Source of the DNA: Pullulanibacillus camelliae
Lineage (GTDB): Bacteria; Bacillota; Bacilli; Bacillales; Sporolactobacillaceae
Assembly: GCF_014642655.1 (NCBI RefSeq)
Contig: NZ_BMIR01000001.1
Coordinates: 235,518-299,517, forward strand
Direction: 5' to 3'
Length of the DNA stretch: 64,000 bases
Positions 37,607 through 46,585 of this stretch are shown piece after piece. The notes below the pieces were generated by a model. The model was not told the origin of the DNA, searched no databases, and worked only from the letters and a program-made list of their open reading frames with translations. Within the stretch, counting starts at the first letter, position 1. Each line of letters begins with the position of its first letter. A program made the position numbers and the translations under genes.

Positions 37607-38353
37607 CTAAGCAATGGTTGTAATGATCGGTTGACCTCTTGTAACAATTATTGTGTGCTCATGCTGTGCACAAAAGCCCTTATTAGGTAAACACAGTGTC
37701 CATCCATCCGAACCTTCGACGACATACTCTGCTCCAGTTGACAAAAAAGGCTCAATAGTAATGACTGCACCTTCCTCCAGCACACGTTTATCATCCTTGC
37801 TATAAAAAGGCAAAATGTTATCAGGGGCCTCATGCAAGGATTTTCCAATGCCATGACTGCACAGGTTCATGATGACCTTATAGCCACCTTTTCTGGCTTC
37901 CCTTTGAATCATTCTCCCGATTTCATTCAACCTTACCCCCGCTCTAAGTGAAGAGATCACCTTCATCATAGTATCGTGTGTATGCTGGCAAAGCCGCGTC
38001 AAAGCAGGGGTGTATAAAGGCACTTGAAAAGAATGGCCTGCATCGGCAAAATAGCCTCCGAGTTCAGCGGAAACATCAATATTTATTAGATCCCCTTCTT
38101 GAATTTTCCGGTTTCCCGGTATTCCGTGAGCAACTTCTTGGTTAATACTAATGCACGTATTCCCCGGAAAATCGTAAGTAAGCTTTGGTGCAGAAACCGC
38201 ACCGTGGCTTCTTAAAAAATGTCCGCCAATATCATCCAGTTCTTTTGTCGTCATTCCTACCCGTGTCTGACGTTTCATTTCACGTATTGCCAACGCGACA
38301 ATTTTACCGATTTCCTTGAGACCATCAATATCCTCTTTGTCGTCAACTGTCAT
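37607..38353 (-). CDS. map: Type I methionine aminopeptidase
   Basis: This 248-residue enzyme removes the initiator methionine from nascent proteins. The pita-bread fold ligands are visible: His in NQEVAHGIPG, Asp in LINIDVSA, Asp in GYFADAGHSF, His in SHGIGKSLHE, Glu in ITIEPFLS, and Glu near the C-terminus in QHEHTI. The ATG at 38353 follows GGAGG. The housekeeping map gene usually sits in the ribosomal protein cluster, so this lone copy is probably a second isozyme like B. subtilis YflG. It has its own unit, separated from the capA-like gene by a terminator. Confidence 0.92.
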   Translation of the reverse strand: MTVDDKEDIDGLKEIGKIVALAIREMKRQTRVGMTTKELDDIGGHFLRSHGAVSAPKLTYDFPGNTCISINQEVAHGIPGNRKIQEGDLINIDVSAELGGYFADAGHSFQVPLYTPALTRLCQHTHDTMMKVISSLRAGVRLNEIGRMIQREARKGGYKVIMNLCSHGIGKSLHEAPDNILPFYSKDDKRVLEEGAVITIEPFLSTGAEYVVEGSDGWTLCLPNKGFCAQHEHTIIVTRGQPIITTIA

Positions 38354-38526
38354 ATACGAAGCCCTCCATTTTTTTAATATTTATAGTTTACCACATATAA
38401 ATATGTCCTTATTCGACACGTTACCCCTTTTATTGGATGCTACTCCCTAATAAAAGCCTTTACAGAGCGTTAAGCTTCTATAAGTACCTACAAACTAAAG
38501 CAATTGGTCAAAATTAGCCCAAAAGG

Positions 38527-38561
38527 AAAAGGCTACTCACTAATCCATGAATAGCCTTTTT
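38527..38561 (-). terminator. Intrinsic terminator after the first CapA-like gene
   Basis: AAAAGGCTA and TAGCCTTTTT flank a loop of about 15 bases with some extra pairing. It begins six bases after the CapA-like stop on the minus strand and ends the putative orotate operon. Confidence 0.8.
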
Positions 38562-38566
38562 CTTCT

Positions 38567-39868
38567 TTAACATTCGATAAACCCAATATTATCTTTTATA
38601 GTCATCTGTGTATGGAATGGCTTGCTTAATGCCGCTAAATTTTCTAGAACACGAGTATCATTATTAATCAAGGCAGGCCATCCTCTCCGATAACGCGGTT
38701 GACCAAAGCCTAATGATATGGGATAACACTTAATACTTTTTACGACACCATCCTCTATTTCCAAAACAGGTAGCATTGATTCCCACACTAGCGGATTTAC
38801 ACCTAACCCGATTTCACCATTCCGACTTCTTGCATCTAGCCCATCAGCAACATTGTGCTCATGACTCAATCTATATTTTTCGAAAAAATCAGCTGGAAGT
38901 GCTTCAATCGTATCGTTTTGAAAGATAAAATTGCCCAAACTATAAAAGATTGGCTTTTGCTTATATATTTCTACTCCTCTGAGAATATGAGGACCGTGGC
39001 CAATAATAGCAGTCGCGCCTTGATCAATAAAGTAATGAGAGGCTTTTATGAAAAAGGGAGCAGGCCGGCTCTTATTTTCCCCTTCCATTTCATGAGAATG
39101 CAAGCTGACTAGCACTACATCGGCTTGTCGCTTGGCTTCGTGAATAGCCTTGGCAATCCTTGTTAAATCGTCGGCGTGAGGTTCAGATAGACTTTGATAA
39201 GTATCACTAGATTGAAAGTTTAAATCGCCAAGCCTCAACTTGGTTTTATCCGTGCCTTCAACCTCAAATCCTTCTTTAATATCCAGATGATACTTGGCAT
39301 TAATCTCTGTTTGATCAGCAATTTTCTTTAATTGATTAAATGCCTCAGGAGGTACGTGATGCGTTTGTGTAAACCGAAGCGGATTAACGCCTGGTCTGCC
39401 GATCATATCATAACGCTGTTCACCGGCACGCCACGCGGGATGAAACGTTGAAGTTGCGGCAATCAAAGCCACCCTTCCTCCTTCCGTCTCAATATAGACA
39501 GGTTGGGAGGCTTCGCGCAGATTTCTTCCAGCCCCTCCATGAACGAATCCCATATGATCCAGATAACGCTGAGTGGCTAATAAACCCCCATGTGAATAAT
39601 CCAATGTATGATTCGTTGCCCAAGACAAAAGGTTAAAACCAAACGCCTTTATATCCTCAAGAACCTCGGGAGGAGACATCGCCCAAGTGCCTCCACTAAA
39701 CGCTCCCGGATACCCCTCTTTTCTATGAATCGTCGTTTCTAAATTAGTGAATCGAATATCCACTTCATCCAATAAATCCTTTATTTGCCTAAAGGCAAGG
39801 CTGTCTTTTGACGGCAACCTCCGTGTAATAAAGCTATCGCCAGTTGCCGCTATGGTTATCTTATTCAC
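38567..39868 (-). CDS. CapA-family metallophosphatase-fold protein, paralogue 1
   Basis: This 433-residue protein belongs to the CapA/PgsA family (PF09587), named for poly-gamma-glutamate capsule synthesis but with a calcineurin-like fold. Motifs are ATGDSF (Asp11), TNLE (residues 41-44), WATNHTLD (Asn86, His87), LHSHEM and GHGPHILRG. There is no signal peptide or membrane helix, unlike capsule CapA proteins, so it is probably a cytosolic hydrolase. The GTG at 39868 follows GTGAGGGG and avoids overlap with the amidohydrolase gene. It closes the PucR-led operon, 16 bp after that gene. A close paralogue lies at 53560-54858. Its substrate is unknown. Confidence 0.85.
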   Translation of the reverse strand: MNKITIAATGDSFITRRLPSKDSLAFRQIKDLLDEVDIRFTNLETTIHRKEGYPGAFSGGTWAMSPPEVLEDIKAFGFNLLSWATNHTLDYSHGGLLATQRYLDHMGFVHGGAGRNLREASQPVYIETEGGRVALIAATSTFHPAWRAGEQRYDMIGRPGVNPLRFTQTHHVPPEAFNQLKKIADQTEINAKYHLDIKEGFEVEGTDKTKLRLGDLNFQSSDTYQSLSEPHADDLTRIAKAIHEAKRQADVVLVSLHSHEMEGENKSRPAPFFIKASHYFIDQGATAIIGHGPHILRGVEIYKQKPIFYSLGNFIFQNDTIEALPADFFEKYRLSHEHNVADGLDARSRNGEIGLGVNPLVWESMLPVLEIEDGVVKSIKCYPISLGFGQPRYRRGWPALINNDTRVLENLAALSKPFHTQMTIKDNIGFIEC

Positions 39869-39884
39869 TTCTATCCCCTCACCC

Positions 39885-41282
39885 TTAATGATCGGTCGCT
39901 GTAAAAAACTGCCCACTATGTGTCTTTATAATTTGTCCGTCTTTCATAACCGTGTGCCCGTTAACGATGGTTTGAACAGGTGCTCCCTGGGTCATAAAAC
40001 CATCATAAGCGGTCACTTTACTCTTACTATGAAGATGCTCACGTTTAATTTTAAATGCTTGATTAAAATCAACAATGGTGAGATCTGCATCACTTCCAAC
40101 CTCAAGTGAGCCTTTATTTGGATAGAGATTAAATGTTTTTGCAGGATTTTCAGCAAGCACTTGTGCTAATTGTCCTTTGGTTAATTTCCCTTCACTTACC
40201 GCATGAATCATCAATGGAGCCAATGTCTCAACACCACACATCCCAGCAGGTATTGACCATAAGTCGCCCGCTTTCTCTTCCGGCGTATGCGGGGCATGAT
40301 CAGAGCAAACCCAAGAAATTGTACCATCTTGCAGACCTTGCCATAGTCTCTCTTGATCCTTCTTATACTTAACTGGAGGATAAACCTTCATATCTGTTCC
40401 TATAGCTTCATAATCTTCATTATTTAAAAAGAGATAATGCGGACAGGTTTCCCCCGTGACAGTGATGCCCTTTTGCTGTGCTTCAAGGAGTTGATCAACC
40501 GTGCCCCCAGAACTGATATGCAATATATGCAGGTGCGTTCCTGTGTCCTGCGCAAAACTGATCCCTGTCTGAGCTGTTGTTTCCTCTGCTAGATTTGGGC
40601 GTGCTTCTACGAGAGCATTATAATCTGTCCGACCTGTTGCGATCATCTTATGGGTAAGCGTCTGGATCAATTCGTTATTTTCCGCATGAATCGCTAATAA
40701 TTTCCCTGTACGCGCGACCGCTGCAAACATGTCATGCACCTCACCATCACTGAACGGAGGAATGACATCCTGCATGTCATCAGAATAGTTATAGACCAGT
40801 TGGTAGGTCTGGCGGTTGACTGCGTAGCCCCAAAAAAACTTGAAAGCAATAACTCCCGCTTTACTTAGAGCCGGAAGCTCTTTAAGATTTAAATCTCCCA
40901 AGCATATTCCCCATATAGCAAAATTAACGTTGGCCTTGCTTGACAGATTTTTAACCTGCTTATTAAAATTTTCTACAGTGTTTATTGGTGGATTGGTATT
41001 GGGCATTTCAAAGACAGACGTAATCCCACCCGCTGCCGCTGCTAAAGTAGAGTGATAAAAATCTTCCTTGTAAGTTGTTCCTGGATCTCGCGAGTGAACA
41101 TGTGTATCTATGAATCCCGGATAGACATGCTTGCCTGTTGCATCTGTGATCACTTCAGCTTGTCCCTCTAATGCTTCAGAAGTAACCGCGACAATTTTTC
41201 CAGACTTTATATAAATATGGGCCCTTTTCTCCCCATCTGACGTTACAAGTGTTCCATTTTTTATAATATGATCCCATCTCAT
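39885..41282 (-). CDS. Cyclic amidohydrolase, dihydroorotase/allantoinase type
   Basis: This 465-residue metal-dependent amidohydrolase opens cyclic amides such as dihydroorotate, allantoin or hydantoins. The binuclear site is visible: HVHSRDPG with His61 and His63, Lys148 (FKFF, the carbamylated Lys), later His residues in LAIHAENNE and ILHISSGG, and the Asp in CSDHAPH. The overall pattern, including MPNTNPP, fits the dihydroorotase/allantoinase branch better than the D-hydantoinase branch. It lies 13 bp downstream of a pyrD-type gene and is followed by a CapA-like gene. The context favours dihydroorotate, with ring opening to N-carbamoyl-L-aspartate. Confidence 0.85.
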   Translation of the reverse strand: MRWDHIIKNGTLVTSDGEKRAHIYIKSGKIVAVTSEALEGQAEVITDATGKHVYPGFIDTHVHSRDPGTTYKEDFYHSTLAAAAGGITSVFEMPNTNPPINTVENFNKQVKNLSSKANVNFAIWGICLGDLNLKELPALSKAGVIAFKFFWGYAVNRQTYQLVYNYSDDMQDVIPPFSDGEVHDMFAAVARTGKLLAIHAENNELIQTLTHKMIATGRTDYNALVEARPNLAEETTAQTGISFAQDTGTHLHILHISSGGTVDQLLEAQQKGITVTGETCPHYLFLNNEDYEAIGTDMKVYPPVKYKKDQERLWQGLQDGTISWVCSDHAPHTPEEKAGDLWSIPAGMCGVETLAPLMIHAVSEGKLTKGQLAQVLAENPAKTFNLYPNKGSLEVGSDADLTIVDFNQAFKIKREHLHSKSKVTAYDGFMTQGAPVQTIVNGHTVMKDGQIIKTHSGQFFTATDH

Positions 41283-41295
41283 CTATTCCATCACC

Positions 41296-42225
41296 CTATT
41301 CTTGTTTTATTTGGCTATGTGCTTGACCAATTAATTGCTGAATATCCTCCAACTGATGTTCTTTTAAATAAGCTTTGATTTCTTCAATAATTTCTAACAT
41401 CGCCGTGGGATTGAGAAAGCTCGCTGTTCCTATTTGAACGGCTGTTGCTCCTGCGAGCATCATTTCTATGGCATCACGACCGCACATGATGCCGCCACAC
41501 CCAATGATTGGAACATCGACCGCTTGCGCCACTTGATAAACCATGCGGACAATAACCGGACGAACAGCTGGTCCTGAAAGGCCACCCATTAAATTGCCAA
41601 TTTTAGGCTTCCAGCTCTCAGTATCAATGGCCATAGCGAGTAATGTATTAGCCACTACAAGACTATCGGCCCCCGCACGAACCGCAGACTTGGCAATATC
41701 CACGATACTCGTCACATTGGGCGTCAATTTCGCAAGCAGCGGTTTCGTCGTCACCTGTCTGACTTCAGAAATCAGTTGATAGGTCACTTCTTCATCCATG
41801 CCAAATGACAAGCCATTACCCTTTAAATTGGGACAAGAGATATTAAGCTCTAATCCAGCAACCGCTTCTTCTAGAGCGATAATTCTCGACATTTCAACAA
41901 ACTCTTCAATCGAATCCCCTGAAATACTAGGAATTAAGGGCACATGATAACGAGAATAATAGGGAATCGTATGTGCTAAATAATCATCCAGCCCTTTACT
42001 TTGGATACCAATCGAATTAATCATGCCACTCGGTGTTTCACAAATTCTTGGCGTCGGGTTGCCTCCTCTGGGATAGCGCGTAATACTTTTCGGCACCACT
42101 GCACCCAATTGATTAAAATCAACCAGTTCATCCATTCCCTCACCAAATGCTCCAGAAGCAGGCATCACAGGATTTTGCAACAGAAGTTCTCCAATCTGAA
42201 CCTTTAAATTTATTCTGCCTGTCAT
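41296..42225 (-). CDS. pyrD: Dihydroorotate dehydrogenase, class 1B catalytic subunit type
   Basis: This 309-residue FMN enzyme interconverts dihydroorotate and orotate together with a PyrK-type electron-transfer subunit. Visible marks are SGAFGEG, PKSITRYPRGGNP, ETPSGMINSIGIQSKG, NISCPN with the catalytic Cys131, KLTPNVT and GGLSGPAVRP. These match class 1B PyrD rather than the dihydropyrimidine dehydrogenase PreA branch. The ATG at 42225 overlaps the PyrK-type stop as ATGA. The neighbours are catabolic amidohydrolases and a PucR regulator rather than other pyrimidine synthesis genes, which suggests it works in the reducing, catabolic direction. Confidence 0.87.
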   Translation of the reverse strand: MTGRINLKVQIGELLLQNPVMPASGAFGEGMDELVDFNQLGAVVPKSITRYPRGGNPTPRICETPSGMINSIGIQSKGLDDYLAHTIPYYSRYHVPLIPSISGDSIEEFVEMSRIIALEEAVAGLELNISCPNLKGNGLSFGMDEEVTYQLISEVRQVTTKPLLAKLTPNVTSIVDIAKSAVRAGADSLVVANTLLAMAIDTESWKPKIGNLMGGLSGPAVRPVIVRMVYQVAQAVDVPIIGCGGIMCGRDAIEMMLAGATAVQIGTASFLNPTAMLEIIEEIKAYLKEHQLEDIQQLIGQAHSQIKQE

Positions 42226-43001
42226 ACCAACACCTTCTCTAAAGGAAAAACTGGTCCTTCTCTGCAAATGCGAACAGATTGACTATCCTCTTTTTCTTTG
42301 ATTTGACAAACACAGGCATAGCACACCCCTACAGAGCAGCCCATATTTTCTTCCAAAGCAACTTCTCCATAAATGCCGTACTCTGAAGAAACCCTTTGTA
42401 ATAAGCGTGTTAATCGCCTTGACCCGCACGTATAGACCGCATCAATAGTGCGCTGCTTAAGGATGAATGAGAGTCTTTCCATTACATTTTCAATGTCGCT
42501 TGTTTTATTTTCATCAGTCACTTTATAAATCACCATGCCCAAGGATTGTAACGTGTCAGCAATCACAAGATCATCGTTTGTCCGTGCACTAAGCACGCCC
42601 ACAACCTTAATGCCTCTCTCATAGGCCTCATAAGCAAGAGCCGCTAACGTGGCGATGCCAACACCTCTTGCAAGCAATAAAATTTCTCTTGTATTTTTAG
42701 GAAGCTGGAAGAACTGACCAAGCGGTCCTAAAACATTGAGGGTATCTCCCTTTTGATAGTGGGTAAGTGCCTTGGTTCCCACTCCTTTGATAGCGTACAA
42801 AAATTCCAGATGCATTTTATCAAAATGATAAAGGCTAAAGGGCCTTCTTAAAAAAGGCTCTGTTGAATAATCACTACAAAAGATATTAAAAAATTGTCCG
42901 GGTTTTATATCTTCTTGAATGGATGACGCATCAAGGCAAAGATGCCAATAGCGTTGACTGACCTGTTGATTAAAGACAACCTTTAAACGAAAATCTCTCA
43001 A
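42222..43001 (-). CDS. pyrK: Dihydroorotate dehydrogenase electron-transfer subunit (PyrK type)
   Basis: This 259-residue flavoprotein passes electrons between NAD(H) and the PyrD-type subunit. It has an FAD domain (RRPFSLYHF at about 53-60), an NAD domain (about 105-195), and a 2Fe-2S centre with Cys222, Cys227, Cys230 and Cys246 in the PyrK pattern C-x4-C-x2-C-x15-C, ending REGPVF. The TTG start at 43001 overlaps the upstream stop as TTGA and has AAGGGGGA nearby. The tight overlaps on both sides point to translational coupling. Confidence 0.88.
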   Translation of the reverse strand: MRDFRLKVVFNQQVSQRYWHLCLDASSIQEDIKPGQFFNIFCSDYSTEPFLRRPFSLYHFDKMHLEFLYAIKGVGTKALTHYQKGDTLNVLGPLGQFFQLPKNTREILLLARGVGIATLAALAYEAYERGIKVVGVLSARTNDDLVIADTLQSLGMVIYKVTDENKTSDIENVMERLSFILKQRTIDAVYTCGSRRLTRLLQRVSSEYGIYGEVALEENMGCSVGVCYACVCQIKEKEDSQSVRICREGPVFPLEKVLV

Positions 43002-44260
43002 AGCGCTGTTCCCCCTTTACAATAAGCCCCTTCATGAACGTCCTCTGACTTTTGGAGAACAGCCTTCTCTAATAGACGAACGGCTATTTCAATGCTCTCA
43101 ATCTTCGTTTCTTCATCTTTATGGTGGCTTAATCCATCCTTACAAGGGATGAAAATCAAACCTGTAGGGCAGAGGGACGCCATATTCATCGCATCGTGCC
43201 CTGCACCGCTTGCCATCGTTTTATAAGAAAAATGGTCTTGCTCACATAGCCCTATTAATTGAGTGATCATTGTCCTATTTAAAAGGACAGGATCATTATC
43301 AGCCAGCCAATCCACAGCCACTTCAAGACGCCTCTCCATCTCTAACTGTTCGAACTTTCTCAAAATAGCATGGATGACTTCTTGCTTTTGCTTCTTAGAC
43401 TGACCGCGTATGTCGACTAGCAATTCAGCTGCTCCAGGTATAACATTCATCGCACCAGGACTAACTTTTAAATCACCAACGGTTGCCACGGTTCCCTCAC
43501 CCATTCGTCGGGCCGACTCTTCTACTTTCTTTGCCACCTCAACTGCACCCATTAAGGCATCTTGTCTCATATGCATAGGTGTCGTTCCTGAATGCGCAGC
43601 CTTCCCTTTAATCGTTACCCTAAATCTCGTAGGCGCCGCAATAGTTGTAACAATCCCTATTGGTAATTTTTCCTTTTCTAAAATAGGCCCTTGTTCTATA
43701 TGTATCTCATAAAAGGCATGTAATGGAGCCGTTCTAATCGCTTTATCCATGGTTGAAATGTCTAACCCAACTTTTTCAACCGCTCGCTTAAAGGTCACAC
43801 CCTTGCGATCTGTTAAATGCTTTAGCTGGTCAGCTCGAATTAGCCCCGCCATGATTTTACTCCCGATCGTTGCCATTCCGAATCTGGAGGACTCCTCTGC
43901 AGAAAAAATCATTAATTCGATAGGTCTTTGTGTCACTATGTTTTTTTCATTAAGACGCCGAACCACTTCCAATGCTGCAACAATCCCTACAGTCCCATCG
44001 AACCGTCCACCATCATATACCGTGTCAATATGCGATCCCATTCCTACTGGCGCTAAGTGTGGCAAGCGTCCCTCACGCCGAGCAATCACATTGCCTGCTT
44101 CATCCATTCTGACGTGCATCTTCTCCTGCCGACACCTAGCCATCACCAGTTTTTTAGCTTGTAATTCTTCAGCAGTATAGGCTAAACGGTTCATTCCTTT
44201 TTCGCTGTACCCGATTTGATTGATTTCCTTTAGTGTTTTTTCTATTCGACCGACATTCAA
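42998..44260 (-). CDS. Zn-dependent M20 hydantoinase/carbamoylase family amidase
   Basis: This 420-residue amidase belongs to the M20 branch that hydrolyses N-carbamoyl amino acids, ureidoglycolate or allantoate. Metal ligands are visible: GSHIDT (His77, Asp79), FDGTVG (Asp88), FSAEESSRFG (Glu122, Glu123), EIHIEQGP (His187) and GLSHHKDE near the end. The TTG start at 44260 follows GAGGAGG. In this operon the likely substrate is N-carbamoyl-L-aspartate (ureidosuccinase activity, giving aspartate, ammonia and CO2). Allantoate amidohydrolase or beta-ureidopropionase activity is an alternative. Confidence 0.87.
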   Translation of the reverse strand: MNVGRIEKTLKEINQIGYSEKGMNRLAYTAEELQAKKLVMARCRQEKMHVRMDEAGNVIARREGRLPHLAPVGMGSHIDTVYDGGRFDGTVGIVAALEVVRRLNEKNIVTQRPIELMIFSAEESSRFGMATIGSKIMAGLIRADQLKHLTDRKGVTFKRAVEKVGLDISTMDKAIRTAPLHAFYEIHIEQGPILEKEKLPIGIVTTIAAPTRFRVTIKGKAAHSGTTPMHMRQDALMGAVEVAKKVEESARRMGEGTVATVGDLKVSPGAMNVIPGAAELLVDIRGQSKKQKQEVIHAILRKFEQLEMERRLEVAVDWLADNDPVLLNRTMITQLIGLCEQDHFSYKTMASGAGHDAMNMASLCPTGLIFIPCKDGLSHHKDEETKIESIEIAVRLLEKAVLQKSEDVHEGAYCKGGTAL

Positions 44261-44370
44261 AGCAATTCCTCCTCATAAAGGATGACCATTTTCCTTATTT
44301 AAGGATTCTTTACTTTGCTCTCCATTGCCTTTGTCTTTATAACTAATAAAATCAATTTTTCATTGTCTTT

Positions 44371-45945
44371 TTAGCTAATTTCTCTTAAGAGATACGCAAT
44401 CTTTAATCCTATCTGTAAGTTTAAAAGATCCTCTGTTTGGTGAATATCGTATCCTGTAATGGCATGGATTCTCTTTAAGCGGTACTTTAAAGTATTCACA
44501 TGAATAAAAAGTGCATCCGCTGTCATCTTAAGATTTGAATTATAGTGCAGATAGCTGATCAGTGTGTGCAGTAAATCTAATTGATTGTCACTATCATAGG
44601 CTTTCAAAAGACCTACAGTCTCATCATAAAATTCTCTTAAGGCCTCTTGATCATCAATAAAGTCTAACAAACGAAACACACCCAAATCCTTATAGTGTGT
44701 TAAGCTATGATGAGTCGAGAGCCGCAATGCCTTTTCCGCCTCTGCATAGCTGCGTCTTATTCCCTTTATTCCTTCATGAAAGCCTCCGATACCAACATAT
44801 AGCTTTTCTTCGGACATACGACTTTGCATAGACGTTAAAATGTTTTCTACCCTCTTTTTGATCTGATCTTCTTGGGCGTTCTCTATTGGTAATAAGATGG
44901 ATAGATACCCACGAACAGCAGTGTAAATACCCTGTTGCTCCCAAAGCTCTAATATAGGCTCCAGCAAGGCTAATGCTTCTGAACCAAAATGATGTTTTTT
45001 ATTTCCTAACAAGACACAGACATATCTATTTTTTTTTAAAAACCCGTATTTCTCCCCCCACTCATATAGATCTGTATCCGTCAGCACATTATTAAAAAGT
45101 AATTCTCGAATGAAATCATTTTTATATTGCTGTTGAACTTCATAGTTGATCTTTTGCTTTTGAAATTCCAAGGTAAATAGAGTCGAGGCTTTTTCCATAA
45201 TTGCAATATCTATGCCAACATGAGTAAGCCGGACTCCCCAGCATGTCAAATAGCCTATCGCTTTCCCATCAATAAAAAGCGGCGTCACTATGCAGTCAAC
45301 AGCTTGATTTTCTCTTTGCCTTTTCATAAGAACAGGCTGCTTTAATGTCATAAGCTCCCCTCTTTGTTCTAAAGAAAGTGACTTATAATCAAAAGTTGCG
45401 TTAGGAACCGTCAAATATCGAAGTTGCGTTTCAATGGTTATGTCATTCCCAGTTTTCTCTTTTAAAATCTCTGTCAATTGAGCAATCCCTTTAGAGGCCA
45501 CAGCGATGTCATTCACGATTTGATTGGCCTTAGCAATGTCCTCCTGATAAATCATTTGATTGCTGAAGAGGGCTTGCATCACTGGTACCATAAGATCTAA
45601 ATAACTAATGGACTCTTTGATTTCTATAATTGGCATATTATATTTATCTGCTTCCTCTAAAATCAATGACGGAATCTCATCAATAAAACGATTAGGCTTG
45701 ATGGCCAGGGCCACAGTCCCCACCTCATAAAGATCTTTTATCAAACGGATCTGAGACTCTGCATCATCTTTAATTGGGTATAAACTCGTCAGAATAAGCT
45801 CTCCGCCTTTTAACCAATTCACAATGTCAGGAACCTCCATCACCGTGACATATTTGATCTCCTTCTTTATGCCAGCGTGACCTGCAACAATTCTGCATTC
45901 ATTGAGTCTACCAAGTTTCATCGCCTCGAAAACGGTTAGTGACAA
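44371..45945 (-). CDS. PucR family transcriptional regulator
   Basis: This 524-residue regulator has the N-terminal PucR domain (residues 5-125, with MEVPDIVNWLKGGELILTSLYP), a middle GGDEF-like region and a C-terminal PucR helix-turn-helix (about 460-520, with LKMTADALFIHVNTLKYRLKRI). The family controls purine and other nitrogen catabolism. The TTG start at 45945 follows TAGGTG. It is 110 bp upstream of the carbamoylase gene in the same orientation and probably activates the operon when the ureide or pyrimidine substrate is present. Confidence 0.88.
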   Translation of the reverse strand: MSLTVFEAMKLGRLNECRIVAGHAGIKKEIKYVTVMEVPDIVNWLKGGELILTSLYPIKDDAESQIRLIKDLYEVGTVALAIKPNRFIDEIPSLILEEADKYNMPIIEIKESISYLDLMVPVMQALFSNQMIYQEDIAKANQIVNDIAVASKGIAQLTEILKEKTGNDITIETQLRYLTVPNATFDYKSLSLEQRGELMTLKQPVLMKRQRENQAVDCIVTPLFIDGKAIGYLTCWGVRLTHVGIDIAIMEKASTLFTLEFQKQKINYEVQQQYKNDFIRELLFNNVLTDTDLYEWGEKYGFLKKNRYVCVLLGNKKHHFGSEALALLEPILELWEQQGIYTAVRGYLSILLPIENAQEDQIKKRVENILTSMQSRMSEEKLYVGIGGFHEGIKGIRRSYAEAEKALRLSTHHSLTHYKDLGVFRLLDFIDDQEALREFYDETVGLLKAYDSDNQLDLLHTLISYLHYNSNLKMTADALFIHVNTLKYRLKRIHAITGYDIHQTEDLLNLQIGLKIAYLLREIS

Positions 45946-46216
45946 TAGCGCACCTACTTTCTGATCTTTTCTTTATTATAAAAAAACGCCTTTTTATATT
46001 TGGAGAATAAAGCTTCGCCGCATCCTCAATCCTTAAAAAACTTGACTTATACTTTACCGCTTTGTTAAGCACAGCCTGATGTTCGTGCTTTTGCACTTAT
46101 ACATTAAGGGGGCCGCCAAGCCTTAGATGGCGAAAGTCAAAGCCCGAACTTATACTCTCTTTCTTTGAGAATGCCTGATAGTATAAAAAACAGTGTAACC
46201 TCCTCCCGCTTTAAGC
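45946..46216. other. PucR leader region with GC-rich hairpins
   Basis: No gene is supported. The AT-rich half near 45960-46080 should hold the pucR promoter. A GC-rich block at 46085-46170 holds a perfect hairpin GTGC/GCAC (46085-46096) and a CGCCA/TGGCG hairpin (46114-46132) flanked by GGGG and GCCC. Its nature is unknown. Confidence 0.35.
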
Positions 46217-46542
46217 AAGAAAAACCGGGCGAAAAGCGTGTCCGGTCCTTGTCTAGGTATAGAGTATCATTATATATGGAAGAGGCTTCATTGCCTGATC
46301 AAGTGGATGGGAGCGCAAGGTGCGAGATTCAAGAACACTCTAAAATCGTGTGTTCCACGGGCTCCGCTGACTCCTGATGCGATACGAGAGTCCTGTGGGA
46401 AGTGGGAAATCGGTAAAATCTTAGCAGCGCGAAGGCACGAGGAGGCTTACCACTCCCCCGCGGAAAGCGAGCGACCTGGAGCAGCCTCGTGCACTGTCCT
46501 CATCATGGCCAGAAATTTTATACTTTCTGATCTTTGAAAAAA
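46217..46542 (-). repeat. Interspersed repeat family R2, copy 2 (minus orientation)
   Basis: This 326-bp element is the inverted homologue of the copy at 37087-37396. Read on the minus strand, it starts TTTTTTCAAAGATCAGAAAG, directly after the terminator stem of the MFS gene, and ends in the hairpin ACCGG..CCGGT with AAGAAAAA on the plus strand. The GC core (GGAGGCTTACCACTCCCCCG) is better kept here than in the other copy. Open frames inside it are not genes. Confidence 0.85.
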
Positions 46543-46559
46543 GGACAGCAGCGCTGTCC
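46537..46559 (-). terminator. Intrinsic terminator of the MFS gene, merging with a repeat element
   Basis: GGACAGC and GCTGTCC form a 7-bp stem with a three-base loop at 46543-46559. On the minus strand six T follow at 46542-46537. These T are also the first bases of the adjacent repeat. Confidence 0.8.
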
Positions 46560-46585
46560 ATAGCCATTTCCTTTATATTTTTCTC

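Noticed and set aside
38567-39868. Capsule (poly-gamma-glutamate) locus reading of the CapA-like gene
   Set aside because: CapB and CapC partners are absent and the protein lacks a signal or membrane anchor.
43749-44180. 143-codon plus-strand frame
   Set aside because: It is antisense to the carbamoylase gene, which has full metal-site motifs.
45908-46096. 62-codon minus-strand frame before pucR
   Set aside because: It overlaps the PucR start, has no clear ribosome site and resembles no leader peptide.
46165-46537. Short plus-strand frames
   Set aside because: They fall inside repeat R2 copy 2 and have no ribosome sites.
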